Assembly (NCBI GenBank): GCA_024224595.1
Contig: JAAENI010000894.1
Location: forward strand, 1 to 41,818
Reading direction: 5' to 3'
DNA: 41,818 nucleotides
From: Hyphomicrobiales bacterium
Lineage (GTDB): Bacteria > Pseudomonadota > Alphaproteobacteria > Rhizobiales > Rhizobiaceae
Numbering within the stretch: the stretch's first letter is position 1; the number at the start of each line of letters is the position of its first letter. The position numbers and the translations under genes were made by a program. Shown piece after piece: positions 26,897 through 36,451 of this stretch. The notes beneath the pieces are model-generated. The model had not been told where the DNA came from. It was given only the letters and a program-made list of their open reading frames with translations, and did no database searches.

Positions 26897-27598
26897 TTAT
26901 CCACCAAAAAGCGCAGTAAGGGGATTTGAACCCTGCCTATAAATTCTGGAGGAGTTTCTACCAGGTCCGATCACAACAACTTTGGTACCGACTTTGGCCT
27001 TGGAATAAAGGTGTTCAACGTCCTTGTTCATCATCCGGATACAGCCTGATGACATATTGAGCCCGATGGTCCAGGGTTGATTGGTCCCATGGATACGAAA
27101 CATGGTGTCATTACTACCTTTGTAAAGGTACATCGCGCGCGCACCCAATGGATTATTCACGCCACCTTTCATTGATGCCGGAAGAATGATGCCCTTCTTT
27201 CTTTCACGAGCCCGCATTTCAGGCGGAGGAGTCCAAGACGGCCATTTCTGCTTACGTTTGATTTTCACGCTGCCATTCCAGCCAAAGCCTTCGCGTCCAA
27301 CGCCAACGCCATATCGCGTCGCGCGATTTCTTCCGGTTACATAAAACAGAAACTTTTTGTCTGTATCAATGATAATTGTTCCAACCGGTTGATGGGTTGA
27401 AATGGAAACACTGCGTCGATTATATCTTCTGGGAGGGGGTTTGCGATAACGCATCCGTTTTGCCGGATCATAATCAACCCAGGTTCGAGTCGCGTAATTA
27501 TAATATCGTTCCGCCGCCGCTTGAGGAACAGAAACAATACTGGCAATCATCATGGTGCCAAACACCAGAACTGTTGCAATTGTTATTCTTCTAAACAT
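26897..27598 (-). CDS. Periplasmic L,D-transpeptidase (ErfK/YkuD family), copy 1
   Basis: A 233-residue exported enzyme that would form 3-3 peptidoglycan cross-links or attach proteins to the wall. ATG at 27598 gives a clear signal peptide, a basic MFRR start, a hydrophobic core to about residue 25 and cleavage near PQAAA. The YkuD domain starts at GTIIIDTDKKFLFYV and ends with the active site: His in FRIHGTNQP and Cys in MSSGCIRMMNKD. The central PPPEMRARERKKG and NNPLGARAMYLYKG segments are typical of the alphaproteobacterial branch. A close paralogue lies 252 bp upstream on the same strand. Confidence 0.92.
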   Translation of the reverse strand: MFRRITIATVLVFGTMMIASIVSVPQAAAERYYNYATRTWVDYDPAKRMRYRKPPPRRYNRRSVSISTHQPVGTIIIDTDKKFLFYVTGRNRATRYGVGVGREGFGWNGSVKIKRKQKWPSWTPPPEMRARERKKGIILPASMKGGVNNPLGARAMYLYKGSNDTMFRIHGTNQPWTIGLNMSSGCIRMMNKDVEHLYSKAKVGTKVVVIGPGRNSSRIYRQGSNPLTALFGG

Positions 27599-27803
27599 TT
27601 TGATACCCGTTTTGTGTTTTAATGTGCCAAACAAGCTACATATTAGTCCGTCACCTGACTGGACCTTATAAATTCAACCGAATTTATACAAGGCGAAACA
27701 ACACAAAAACGCTAACGCTCAACAATATGTGATAATTTTGGCACATATTTGCCGGGATTGGGTTTGCTTGTCCAAACATGTCCGTATTCCTGAAATCCGA
27801 AAA

Positions 27804-27822
27804 GGCCAACAAAAAGTTGGCC
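27804..27822 (-). terminator. Rho-independent terminator after L,D-transpeptidase copy 2
   Basis: Perfect 7-bp stem GGCCAAC/GTTGGCC with a 5-base loop. Read on the minus strand it is followed by TTTTCGGATTT. It lies 28 bp past the stop of the upstream transpeptidase gene. Confidence 0.8.
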
Positions 27823-27850
27823 CGATTTCGTAATGCGAATCATCTTGTTA

Positions 27851-28723
27851 TTAACTGACAATCACTTTGGTACCCACACCTATGCGTTCATAAAGGTCCA
27901 TCACATCTTCATTTCGCATTCGGATACAACCCGATGATACCGCCCGGCCGATCGTCCAGGGTTGATTGGTGCCGTGAATTCTGTAGAGCGAACTGCCAAG
28001 ATATAGTGCCCTGGCACCAAGTGGGTTTTGAGGGCCTCCTTCAACAAATGAGGGGAGATCACGACCTTTTTTCTTTTCACGTGCGATCATTTCAGAAGGA
28101 GGTCGCCAATCCGGCCATTCTGCCCTGCGGGTAATCTTGTGGGTGCCCGTCCACTCAAACCCAGGCTTTCCCACACCCACGCCGTAACGCCGGGCCTGGC
28201 CATTATCGAGCACCAGATACAAAAATTTCTCGTTTGTATCAATGATTACAGTACCCGGTGCTTTTTGAGCTGAATAGGATACAATTTGCGGCTCAAATCT
28301 TGGATCCATTTGCTCTGAAGAATTACGTTTGTTGGGAGCGGACGAAACAGATAGATTAGTTGTGCCACTCTGAAAGGCAACCTGTCTGGGTTTGGGGGTG
28401 TTGTATCGCGATGTATTATTTTGTTGTGCCCATCGACTGAAAACCGGGATTGTTCGCCGGGCAGCTTTGCGTTCTGTTCTCATTTGCAAAATTGGCCTGG
28501 TATGTTTTGGCTTACTGACAATCCTGACGCGTTGATTACCTTGTTTTGAGCGTTTGGTGGATGTCGAGACGCTTAGTTGCAGCATCCAGGGAGCCGAGAT
28601 ATCCGGTGACAAAACGATAGGTGGAGGTGTGCCATATCGCTGACCGGCACTAGCAGGGCCCAAAATCAAGCAAATGGAGATTGCGGAATATATAATTATC
28701 TTGTGTAGGCTTCTCTTAATCAT
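27851..28723 (-). CDS. Periplasmic L,D-transpeptidase (ErfK/YkuD family), copy 2
   Basis: A 290-residue paralogue of the downstream gene, with the same catalytic domain but a longer basic, Pro- and Arg-rich linker (about 30-135) between the signal peptide and the domain. ATG at 28723 gives MIKRSLHK followed by a hydrophobic segment ending near PASAG. The YkuD domain runs from GTVIIDTNEKFLYLV to the catalytic His in YRIHGTNQP and Cys in VSSGCIRMRNED. Between the two copies the core motifs PPSEMIAREKKKG and QNPLGARALYLG are nearly the same, so they came from a duplication. Each copy has its own terminator. Confidence 0.92.
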   Translation of the reverse strand: MIKRSLHKIIIYSAISICLILGPASAGQRYGTPPPIVLSPDISAPWMLQLSVSTSTKRSKQGNQRVRIVSKPKHTRPILQMRTERKAARRTIPVFSRWAQQNNTSRYNTPKPRQVAFQSGTTNLSVSSAPNKRNSSEQMDPRFEPQIVSYSAQKAPGTVIIDTNEKFLYLVLDNGQARRYGVGVGKPGFEWTGTHKITRRAEWPDWRPPSEMIAREKKKGRDLPSFVEGGPQNPLGARALYLGSSLYRIHGTNQPWTIGRAVSSGCIRMRNEDVMDLYERIGVGTKVIVS

Positions 28724-28938
28724 GACGTACTCACTACTCTCGTCAACGCACAAATTTGTTTAACCTGTTTGGTTACGGTTTATTATCCATCTCTATGATG
28801 GTACAAAAGCGATGCAAAAATTGTGAACACATCAAAATTGATTCAAAATTGATGTATTATGGAAAACAGTTAGTTTTTATTAATGGTTAACAAATTATCA
28901 AGATAGTTTATTGAAATATCGATAGGTGAGTCCGAAAA

Positions 28939-29691
28939 TCAGAATCGCTTTCTGATGTCCCCCAGGACCCTGGGCAACAAAGGTTGAACTTTGTTCATGG
29001 GCATACCAACCTTCAGACGTGGGTCGTAAAGCATATTCAGTATATAGCGATCAAATTTCGTAAAGCTGATATGTCTTGAACGATCATTAAACATACTTTG
29101 ATGCAAAGAAGTATGCTCATTAAGCGGCCCTAGACCTTGCAGAATTTCTTCAATCATACATCGTCGAAAAAGGCTTTCTCCCTCATCAGAAACGATTATT
29201 GCATCAGATCGGACTATGCCACTAGTGGTAAAAATTGAACGAACGAAACATTTCCCAGGTGCTTTCGCCCGTTCATTTCCGTAAATGGATTTTTTCACCG
29301 TTGACGCATAGTCTTTGCGGTCAACAATATAAACAGAAAAATTTGCCCGGGCCCTGGTGGAGACAATTTCGGTCTTTAACCCTCTGATTTGAGAATTCAG
29401 GCCGAAGATAAAAGAACGAACCCGACTGACGCGGTTTAATGAAGAATTGTTTTTTACGTGAAAGCGCACAGTTCCCCGAAATTTGCGAATATATTTTGTT
29501 TGAATACCAAAAGGAGAATATTCCGCGCCAAACACGGTTTTGTTAAAACCGTCAATTATTTGGTAGTTTGTTGCGGCTTGTACATTAGACCATGCAATGA
29601 ATAAACTTGTTGCAAATCCGCACAACAAAATGCTGAACATTGATGCCAGCGGCCGAATTATTCGTGCCGAAGTGTTTATTGAATTGCTCAT
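28939..29691 (-). CDS. DUF2927 domain exported protein
   Basis: About 250 residues of unknown function. A hydrophobic stretch at about 15-40 ending in NVQA suggests a signal peptide or anchor. The rest matches the DUF2927 pattern: IRKFRGTVRFHVKN, a central CFVRSIFTTSGIVRSDAIIV, and CMIEEILQGLGPLNEHTS followed by SMFND, where the conserved Glu-Glu and Asn-Asp resemble a degenerate metalloprotease-like core. ATG at 29691 is chosen over a TTG 18 bp upstream. It is upstream of the L,D-transpeptidase pair on the same strand with 215 bp between, so cotranscription is uncertain. Confidence 0.78.
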   Translation of the reverse strand: MSNSINTSARIIRPLASMFSILLCGFATSLFIAWSNVQAATNYQIIDGFNKTVFGAEYSPFGIQTKYIRKFRGTVRFHVKNNSSLNRVSRVRSFIFGLNSQIRGLKTEIVSTRARANFSVYIVDRKDYASTVKKSIYGNERAKAPGKCFVRSIFTTSGIVRSDAIIVSDEGESLFRRCMIEEILQGLGPLNEHTSLHQSMFNDRSRHISFTKFDRYILNMLYDPRLKVGMPMNKVQPLLPRVLGDIRKRF

Positions 29692-30021
29692 GTCAGTTAA
29701 CGTTGCCAACTTTCTATGTCTTACTGTTTAACTCAAAACCCATAGTAATACTTGATTTAGTCTAAATTATTCGCAATCCCGATGTTTTCAGAGGTGCAGG
29801 ACATGGCACTTGGCAAAAAAAGTTCCTTTAATATTTGGCAATTGGCACGAGAACCTGTATTTGCAAATTCCTGTGAGCGAACTTGACATTGGCTTTCTTT
29901 GCCGGAAATTCTACTTGAAGGCAACCATCTTGCCTCACATAATTCACTGTAAAAACATGCTGATTCAGGTTTGTCAAACGCTTTACATGGGTTTGAATTA
30001 AACGCTAATGGAGTAACTTGG
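29692..30021. other. Intergenic region between DUF2927 and VOC genes
   Basis: These 330 bp should contain two divergent promoters. The only coding signal is a 27-codon frame at 29803-29886 (+), starting MALGKKSSFNI, with GAGGTGCAGG just before its ATG. It has no recognisable relative and may be a leader peptide or chance. Confidence 0.3.
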
Positions 30022-30567
30022 ATGTCAACTAATTATACGCCAATACAAACTCAAGGTGTGCATCACATTACGCTAAACGGGGCTGATCGCCAAACTTCAA
30101 TAGACTTTTGGCGAAGAATATTAGGCATGGCTCTTGTTTTCGAACAGCCCAATCTTGATGCGAAGGATATTAGTCATCTATATTTTTGTCCCGGTGATGG
30201 TAGGTTGATCACTATTTTCACCAGCGAAGACCGTAAGGTTGACGATTCACCCAATCCCAATGACGCCGGCAATCTGCACCATTTGGTATTCAATGTTTCT
30301 TCGGCAATTTTTGCGCAGGTGAAAAGCGAGCTCAAAGACCATAGCGTCAAAAATTCAGGGGAGATTGATCGCGGGTTCATGCATTCAATAATTTTTCGTG
30401 ATCCATTACGTCAATTGTTGGAATTAGCCTGTTACAAATTTCAGACTCAGCGAGGCTTCAATGAATCGGATGTATTGCATGCAGCTCACAGCATTCGTGT
30501 TGCAGTTGGAGACTACAACACAGAAGACAAGCATCTTGCTGAGGCGATCGGACAACTGGGGAAATAA
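30022..30567 (+). CDS. VOC-superfamily (glyoxalase/dioxygenase-like) protein
   Basis: A 181-residue vicinal-oxygen-chelate protein. The metal ligands expected in the fold are visible in GVHHITLNG (first His), in NLHHLVFNV (second His pair) and in QLLELACYKF (Glu). The single pair of beta-alpha-beta modules is normal, followed by a helical tail of 40 residues. ATG at 30022 is favoured because GGAG at 30010-30013 precedes it by 8 bases. It is 3 bp upstream of tag and so probably cotranscribed. The substrate cannot be assigned; ring-cleavage dioxygenase, glyoxalase and resistance proteins all share this fold. Confidence 0.8.
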   Translation: MSTNYTPIQTQGVHHITLNGADRQTSIDFWRRILGMALVFEQPNLDAKDISHLYFCPGDGRLITIFTSEDRKVDDSPNPNDAGNLHHLVFNVSSAIFAQVKSELKDHSVKNSGEIDRGFMHSIIFRDPLRQLLELACYKFQTQRGFNESDVLHAAHSIRVAVGDYNTEDKHLAEAIGQLGK

Positions 30568-30570
30568 TTT

Positions 30571-31230
30571 ATGGAAAACGCCAGTAAATCCGGGTTGATC
30601 ACTGATAATGACAATATCGCCCGTTGTGGCTGGGGGAGCAGCCATGCGGATTATACCCGTTACCACGATAATGAATGGGGCTTTCCTGTATCCAGTGATA
30701 CCCGGTTGTTTGAAAAAATATGCCTGGAAGGTTTTCAGGCCGGGCTTTCCTGGTTAACCATTCTTCGTAAGAGAGAAAATTTTCGCACTGCATTTCATGG
30801 TTTTAAAATTCCTGTGGTAGCAAGATTGGGAGAAATAGATGTCGAAAGACTGGTCCAGGACGCGGGAATAATCCGCCATCGCGGTAAAATTAAATCGACG
30901 ATCAATAATGCTAACAGGGCTTTGGAACTTCAAGAAGAATTTGGCTCACTGGCGGCGTACTTTTGGCTCCATGAACCTGATTCAGATGATAGACCGGGAC
31001 ATATAACCTGGGATTGGCTGATTAAGAATCCTGTTTCTCCTCAATCAACAGCTATTTCCAAGGATTTGAAAAAGCGTGGCTGGTCATTTGTTGGCCCCAC
31101 TACAGTTTATGCGTTTATGCAGGCAATGGGGCTGGTAAATGACCATATTGAAGGGTGTCATTGTCGGGAACGAGCGGAAAATCTACGCAAAAAATTTATC
31201 CGGCCTTCACCTGTGAAAACATCTTCTTAG
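30571..31230 (+). CDS. tag: DNA-3-methyladenine glycosylase I
   Basis: Base-excision repair enzyme removing 3-methyladenine. The 219-residue protein has RCGWG with the first zinc-ligand Cys, [29 protein letters not shown], split as EGFQAGLSW and ILRKRENFR, and the C-terminal [11 protein letters not shown] with the His and Cys zinc ligands. GGGGA lies 9 bases upstream of the ATG. Its last 4 bp overlap the end of the convergent hisG. Confidence 0.95.
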   Translation: MENASKSGLITDNDNIARCGWGSSHADYTRYHDNEWGFPVSSDTRLFEKICLEGFQAGLSWLTILRKRENFRTAFHGFKIPVVARLGEIDVERLVQDAGIIRHRGKIKSTINNANRALELQEEFGSLAAYFWLHEPDSDDRPGHITWDWLIKNPVSPQSTAISKDLKKRGWSFVGPTTVYAFMQAMGLVNDHIEGCHCRERAENLRKKFIRPSPVKTSS

Positions 31231-31931
31231 ACGAAAACATTTTTGGAGATAGCTTTGAGCAAGCCTGCTCTGATTTTAACCGTCCTGTTATCCCATGACG
31301 CCGATTTGGAAGCGATCAGATTTGCCTGGGATCGAAGGATGATTCCATCTTCCAGAATTTTCAAATGGTTTGCACGAATTGTTGAGCCGGTGGAAGTAAT
31401 ATCGACAATAACATCAGCCAATCCGGCTGCGGGTGCCCCTTCAGTTGCACCAAGACTTTCGACAATTCTGTAGACCGCAATGCCATGATCTGAAAAGAAT
31501 TTTTGCGTAAGACTCCAGTACTTGGTAGCAATCCTCAGTCGTCGTCCATATCGGCTTCGGAATCCGGCCGCCACATCATCAAGATCCGCCATGGTTTCCA
31601 CATCAACCCAGGCTTCAGGAACGGCGACAACTACATCGGCGTGACCAAATCCAAGTGCAACCGCAAACTCTAATCTGTTTTCAGCGTCAGCAATATTTTC
31701 ACGAGCCAGATCCTCTCCGGTAATTCCCATGTGTACATTGCCGTTGGCCAATTCACGGGCAATTTCTGATGCGGAAAGAAAAGCTATTTCCAAATCTGAA
31801 TTGTTCGCGATACTGCCCTGATACCCGCGATTATCATCTGGTAAAACAATCGGATATCCAGCATTTTCGAATAATTCCAGCGATTTTTCCTTCAGGCGCC
31901 CCTTTGATGGAATAGCAATAATCAAATTCAC
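31227..31931 (-). CDS. hisG: ATP phosphoribosyltransferase, short form catalytic subunit
   Basis: First enzyme of histidine biosynthesis, joining ATP and PRPP. At 234 residues it is the short form that lacks the C-terminal regulatory domain and needs HisZ, whose gene is immediately upstream. Features are [21 protein letters not shown] (split [12 protein letters not shown] and LELFENAG), [25 protein letters not shown] and the PRPP loop [15 protein letters not shown]. The start codon is GTG, overlapping the hisZ stop by 4 bp (GTGA). Confidence 0.95.
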   Translation of the reverse strand: MNLIIAIPSKGRLKEKSLELFENAGYPIVLPDDNRGYQGSIANNSDLEIAFLSASEIARELANGNVHMGITGEDLARENIADAENRLEFAVALGFGHADVVVAVPEAWVDVETMADLDDVAAGFRSRYGRRLRIATKYWSLTQKFFSDHGIAVYRIVESLGATEGAPAAGLADVIVDITSTGSTIRANHLKILEDGIILRSQANLIASKSASWDNRTVKIRAGLLKAISKNVFV

Positions 31932-33040
31932 TTTATGCTTCCTCTTAAACGGTCAATCCATATAGAAAACCCAATCGCCGGGATTTCATTTTCTGCGCCC
32001 AACAAGTTCATTAAGTGATCATAACGACCACCCCCACATGTTGGAATTAGTGAATCCTCATGAAAAATTTCAAATACAATACCGGTGTAATAATCCAACG
32101 GCCTGCCAAAATTTGCTCGCCACGAAGTGGAAATCTGGCTCCCGGTTTTATCAATCAACTGTTCTGCCCGCCGGGCGAAAATATCAATGGCGTGGTCTAT
32201 GTCCAAATTCATCGAAATTGAGAAGTTGCGCAGTTCATTCACGGCATCTGCCAATGGAACCTCAATGTCTAGAAACGCCGTTAAAATACGACGTTGTTCT
32301 GCACCAAGCTGAGTGGCTGCCAAATCGGCTTTGGTGATCGTGCGCTTGGCGATATCTACCGCGCTACGACCTCCTTTCGCCGGTAGGTTGGCCAGCACCA
32401 TCTTGTCGACTACCCAGTCAGTAACCACCTGTCTGTTCATATGTTCCAGAGCGAGATGCAATTCTGAATCTTTACTTTTGATACCATGCTCTGAACTTGC
32501 AAATAGTTGTAGGTCATTTTCAAATTTTTGCCTGTCTCCAAACGCTCGGCCAAGACGCGACCTCCAAGCTTCCGGTAGTTCCAGCGCTAGAAGCAATGCT
32601 TCGAAAATAGCCTTATCGCCAAAAATGATGCTACCTTTCTCCATGCCACAATGTGCTAGAGCATCCAAAGCGTTGGCTACGCAATCGACATCGCTATTGA
32701 TGCTTTCAGGTGTCCCTGCGCCCTGATTACCTCCAATGATTTCCATCCCTGCCTGATAAAATTCTTCCGGTCCCCGACGACGTTGACGAAATACATTTCC
32801 ACAATAGGCGTAGTTACCATATTCATTTGTGCCATTGAGATGCGCCAGACAGACAGGAATCGTAAATTCAGGGCGCAAACAGAGGCTTGCTCCACCAAGG
32901 TCATGGGTCATAAATATCCGGCGGCGCAAGTCTTCACCAACCGTATCGAGAAATGGGTCTGCGGGTTGAAGCAACGGGATTTCAGGCATTGAAAATTTTC
33001 GCTCAGCAAAAAACTTCTGCAATTCAGCAATATGGGGCAT
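31928..33040 (-). CDS. hisZ: ATP phosphoribosyltransferase regulatory subunit
   Basis: A HisRS-like paralogue without aminoacylation activity that assembles with short HisG and makes it feedback-sensitive. Landmarks are [51 protein letters not shown] (motif 2 region), [16 protein letters not shown] and [14 protein letters not shown] at 33040 gives 370 residues and an N-terminus like relatives. No ribosome binding site precedes this ATG, because an inverted-repeat element (33041-33231) begins at the very next base. A TTG 30 bp upstream (33070) lies inside the element and would add ten residues. hisG overlaps by 4 bp. Confidence 0.93.
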   Translation of the reverse strand: MPHIAELQKFFAERKFSMPEIPLLQPADPFLDTVGEDLRRRIFMTHDLGGASLCLRPEFTIPVCLAHLNGTNEYGNYAYCGNVFRQRRRGPEEFYQAGMEIIGGNQGAGTPESINSDVDCVANALDALAHCGMEKGSIIFGDKAIFEALLLALELPEAWRSRLGRAFGDRQKFENDLQLFASSEHGIKSKDSELHLALEHMNRQVVTDWVVDKMVLANLPAKGGRSAVDIAKRTITKADLAATQLGAEQRRILTAFLDIEVPLADAVNELRNFSISMNLDIDHAIDIFARRAEQLIDKTGSQISTSWRANFGRPLDYYTGIVFEIFHEDSLIPTCGGGRYDHLMNLLGAENEIPAIGFSIWIDRLRGSIK

Positions 33041-33231
33041 TAGAGCACTTTCGAATGGCCAGGCTATCAAATTGTTTCAATGGTTTATGCAAAAAACCCG
33101 GTGCCTGGTATAGGCCCATCAGCTTCGTTACAAAGCTTGCCCGATGCAAGAGTATCGCGCCGCGCTCAGCGTTTAGCTGGGTGGAACAACACAGGGTATC
33201 AAACAGCTCATTACTCATTGAAAGTGCTCTA
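33041..33231. repeat. 191-bp inverted-repeat element between hisS and hisZ (MITE-like, TA ends)
   Basis: The ends are perfect inverted repeats of 12 bp: TAGAGCACTTTC at 33041-33052 and GAAAGTGCTCTA at 33220-33231. The outermost TA could be the target duplication of a mariner/IS630-type insertion, leaving 10-bp terminal repeats. The interior has no transposase and no convincing gene. It fills most of the 241-bp gap between hisS and hisZ and touches the hisZ ATG. No second copy was seen in this window, so mobility is inferred from structure only. Confidence 0.55.
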
Positions 33232-33281
33232 GTTCGCGACCTTTGGGTTATATCAGATCAACAGTCAATCTCAAATTTTTT

Positions 33282-34874
33282 TCATTCCGGCTTGTTTTCC
33301 CTGTCTTCAGCCTGTTGAGCAAGCAATTTGAGAACTGCGTCAACTAATTCGTCCCTCCGAACACTAATCTGCGCCGGGCGACTTTCTCGCCAGGTTACAT
33401 TATCTTCAATTTCTTCAGACAAGCGCTTTCCTTCTATGAGATCCTTGATTTGAACCTCTCCGGTTGTTCTCTCATCTTCTCCCTGGATAATCGCGATCGG
33501 ACAATTGCGGCGATTTGCATATTTGAGTTGATTGCCGAATTTCTTCCAATTGCCCTGGTACATTTCTGAACGAATATTGGCGTTACGCAACTCCTGAACC
33601 ATTTTCTGATAATTCCCCATTTCGTTGCCATCCATGACGGTGACAAGAACGGGTGCCAAAATATCGGTTGAATCAAGTTTCCCGAGGTTTTTCAAAGCCG
33701 TCATCAATCGCGACACACCAATTGAAAACCCAGTGGCCGGCACTGGTTGCCCGGTGAAACGTTTAACCAGCCCATCATAGCGGCCTCCGCCGCCAACCGA
33801 GCCAAATACTACATCCTGACCTTTCTCATTCTTGATTTTAAAAGTCAGTTCAACCTCGTAAACCGGACCAGTATAATATTCCAGACCGCGAACTACAGAT
33901 GGGTCAATGCGAATACGATTGGTGCCGTAACCTGCAGCCGTAACTAAATCACATATTTGGTCAAGTTCACGAATCCCGTCTTCCGCATAATCTGAGACCT
34001 CAGATCGCCTGAGTGAATTCATTGTCAATTTGTTGCTGTTGAAATACTGAGTATCTTCCAGTTCATAAATATTGTCATCTTCAACCTTTGATTCAGCCTG
34101 GATTGAATCAACCGAGGCTCCAGAGATGCCGCTACTGATATATGATAAGATATTGCCAATTGATTTTTCATCCAACCCAAGACCTTTGGTTTTTGCACCG
34201 CTTTCATCTTCACGGCCTGCGCCCAATAAATCACGAACACCTTCAATACCAAAACGGTCAATTTTGTCGATTGAACGCATCACATCGAGGCGTTGCGCAG
34301 CATTTTCCTCACCACCCAACCCGATTGCCTCCATCACACCGTCCAGAACTTTACGGTTGTTTACCCGCACTACATAGTCACCACGTGGAACTCCGAGTGC
34401 CTCCATCGTGTCCGCCATCATCATGCACATTTCCGCGTCCGACTGCACACCGGGCGCGCCTACGGAATCCGCGTCCATCTGCATGAATTGTCGAAATCGG
34501 CCGGGTCCGGGTTTCTCATTACGAAATACCCAGCCTGAACGATAAGTTCGATAGGGCATCTGGATTTCGTTAAATTGTTCTGCAACATGACGCGCTAAAG
34601 GCGCTGTCAAGTCGTAGCGAAGGCTCATCCATTGTTCATCATCGTCAATTAATGAAAACACGCCTTCATTGGGGCGGTCACTGTCTGGCAGAAATTTTCC
34701 CAGACAATCTGTAAACTCGAACATCGGCGTTTCTACCGGGTCAAATCCATATTTTTGATAAACCTTACCAATTTCTGAAATCATTTTGTCCGTGGCGCGA
34801 ATATCAGCCGCACTGCGGTCTATAAATCCTCGTGGTATCCGGGCTTTCAATTTTTGTTTCTTATTCTTGGTCAT
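33282..34874 (-). CDS. hisS: Histidine-tRNA ligase, divergent alphaproteobacterial type
   Basis: Class II aminoacyl-tRNA synthetase charging tRNA-His. The 530-residue protein is longer than the standard bacterial enzyme (about 420) because of an insertion around residues 220-300, acidic and low in complexity. Motifs are [24 protein letters not shown], motif 2 [19 protein letters not shown] followed by RQFMQMDAD, the histidine-binding [28 protein letters not shown] and motif 3 [12 protein letters not shown]. The motif 2 region differs from ordinary HisRS and matches the form that recognises tRNA-His with A73 and no G-1, the type encoded at 13540-13616. ATG at 34874 is preferred over a TTG 12 bp upstream. 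Confidence 0.94.
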   Translation of the reverse strand: MTKNKKQKLKARIPRGFIDRSAADIRATDKMISEIGKVYQKYGFDPVETPMFEFTDCLGKFLPDSDRPNEGVFSLIDDDEQWMSLRYDLTAPLARHVAEQFNEIQMPYRTYRSGWVFRNEKPGPGRFRQFMQMDADSVGAPGVQSDAEMCMMMADTMEALGVPRGDYVVRVNNRKVLDGVMEAIGLGGEENAAQRLDVMRSIDKIDRFGIEGVRDLLGAGREDESGAKTKGLGLDEKSIGNILSYISSGISGASVDSIQAESKVEDDNIYELEDTQYFNSNKLTMNSLRRSEVSDYAEDGIRELDQICDLVTAAGYGTNRIRIDPSVVRGLEYYTGPVYEVELTFKIKNEKGQDVVFGSVGGGGRYDGLVKRFTGQPVPATGFSIGVSRLMTALKNLGKLDSTDILAPVLVTVMDGNEMGNYQKMVQELRNANIRSEMYQGNWKKFGNQLKYANRRNCPIAIIQGEDERTTGEVQIKDLIEGKRLSEEIEDNVTWRESRPAQISVRRDELVDAVLKLLAQQAEDRENKPE

Positions 34875-35075
34875 GGAAAGTTTCAAATCTGTCGTTGGGA
34901 GAAAAAGGGTATTTAATCATGCGTTTCCTATCCGATTGAGCTGAAAGCGGCAAGAGGAGCGTCAAAATGCCCAGACTGAAAACTTGGTATAGACCTTCGT
35001 CCTGTCACGGGTTAAAAGCCACTCAATTTTAACGAATTCGCTTTTTTATCAGATCGAAATATGAGGAAGAAATTG

Positions 35076-35783
35076 ATGCGTCCATCCACACGCCAGGAAA
35101 ATGAAATGCGCGCTGTTAGTGTAGAAACCGGATTTTCCAAACATGCAGAAGGTTCCTGCCTGATAAAATTCGGAGATACACACGTATTATGCACAGCATC
35201 TCTTGAAGAACGAGTTCCACCGTGGTTGCGTGGTGGCGGTAAAGGCTGGGTCACCGCAGAGTATGGAATGTTACCGCGTTCAACCGGTGGTCGTATGCGT
35301 CGAGAATCTGCGGCAGGAAAACAATCCGGCCGAACTCAGGAAATTCAACGTTTGATTGGACGCTCTTTGCGGGCAGTGATTGACATGGAAGCATTAGGAG
35401 AACGCCAGATTACAATAGATTGCGATGTCATACAGGCTGATGGAGGCACACGTACAGCTTCTATTACCGGCGGGTTCATTGCACTCAAACAATGCCTTGA
35501 ATGGATGAAAATCCGTGGCATGGTCTCCGATCGGGTATTGAAGGACAATGTGGCAGCTATTTCTTGTGGAATTTATCAGGGAATTCCTGTTCTTGATCTC
35601 GATTATGATGAAGATTCCACCGCTGAAACAGATGCTAACTTTGTCATGACAGGCTCTGGTGGAATTGTTGAAATTCAAAGTACCGCCGAAGGTGAGCCAT
35701 TTAGCGAATTGGAATTTGGGCAACTTCTTGATTTGGCAAAAGCAGGCATTTCTCAATTGGTCGATATTCAAAATAAGGCTTAA
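35076..35783 (+). CDS. rph: Ribonuclease PH
   Basis: Phosphorolytic 3'-5' exoribonuclease for tRNA 3' end maturation. 235 residues from ATG at 35076, chosen because GAGGAAG lies about 6 bases before it and [14 protein letters not shown] is the usual N-terminus; an ATG at 35061 is less likely. Motifs are [37 protein letters not shown] (split [10 protein letters not shown] and [14 protein letters not shown]), [31 protein letters not shown] and [18 protein letters not shown] (phosphate site region). It is first in the rph-rdgB-hemW cluster and divergent from hisS. Confidence 0.96.
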   Translation: MRPSTRQENEMRAVSVETGFSKHAEGSCLIKFGDTHVLCTASLEERVPPWLRGGGKGWVTAEYGMLPRSTGGRMRRESAAGKQSGRTQEIQRLIGRSLRAVIDMEALGERQITIDCDVIQADGGTRTASITGGFIALKQCLEWMKIRGMVSDRVLKDNVAAISCGIYQGIPVLDLDYDEDSTAETDANFVMTGSGGIVEIQSTAEGEPFSELEFGQLLDLAKAGISQLVDIQNKA

Positions 35784-35788
35784 AACTT

Positions 35789-36448
35789 ATGCACCGTTTA
35801 CAGATGCTAGCTAAAAAATCGATAGTTGTTGCGTCCCACAATGCGGGCAAGGTTCGCGAAATAAATGAACTGATTGCCCCGTTTGGTTTCAATACTAAAT
35901 CTGCTGCGCAATTGAATTTGACCGAACCGATTGAAGATGGTGATACTTTTGAGGCCAATGCGTTAACCAAAGCGATGGCTGCGGCAAAGACTACTGGAAT
36001 TGTTTCACTATCAGATGATTCTGGTCTGTGTGTGGACGCCCTGGAAGGTGCTCCAGGTGTTTATACTGCTGACTGGGCGGACAAGGCTGATGGCAGTGGC
36101 CGGGATTTTCTGATGGCGATGGAAAAAGTTGAACAGGCTCTGCAGAAAAAATCTGCCCTGAAATCAGATCAGCGCAAAGGTCATTTTGTAGCGGTGCTAT
36201 GTTTGGCCTGGCCAGACGGTGACTATGAATTTTTCAGGGGTGAAGTCGAAGGCACGATGATTTGGCCGCCTCGTGGAAATATCGGGTTTGGATATGATCC
36301 AGTTTTTCAACCCCGCGGATATGATCAGACATTCGGTGAAATGCCTGCGACAGATAAGCATAGTTGGGAAGCTGGACGTACAGATTTGGGTTTGTCTCAT
36401 CGCGCCCGCGCGTTTGCAAAATTTGCCCAGTGTTGCCTGGGTGCATAA
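35789..36448 (+). CDS. rdgB: XTP/dITP pyrophosphatase
   Basis: Ham1/RdgB family enzyme that hydrolyses dITP, XTP and other non-canonical purine nucleotides. The 219-residue protein has [14 protein letters not shown] (substrate-binding lysine region), [30 protein letters not shown] with the acidic metal ligands ([12 protein letters not shown]), [16 protein letters not shown] and LSHRARAFA. It begins 5 bp after the rph stop. AAGG lies 10 bases before the ATG. hemW follows after 3 bp. Confidence 0.96.
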   Translation: MHRLQMLAKKSIVVASHNAGKVREINELIAPFGFNTKSAAQLNLTEPIEDGDTFEANALTKAMAAAKTTGIVSLSDDSGLCVDALEGAPGVYTADWADKADGSGRDFLMAMEKVEQALQKKSALKSDQRKGHFVAVLCLAWPDGDYEFFRGEVEGTMIWPPRGNIGFGYDPVFQPRGYDQTFGEMPATDKHSWEAGRTDLGLSHRARAFAKFAQCCLGA

Positions 36449-36451
36449 ATA

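Noticed and set aside
30022-30567. The VOC protein as an extradiol dioxygenase of the hpa pathway.
   Set aside because: It is 25 kb from the hpa genes, single-module, and next to tag; the pathway already has a class III enzyme (HpaD).
33024-33218. A 64-codon minus-strand frame inside the hisS-hisZ gap.
   Set aside because: It lies almost wholly within the inverted-repeat element and has no recognisable domain; the element explains the sequence better.
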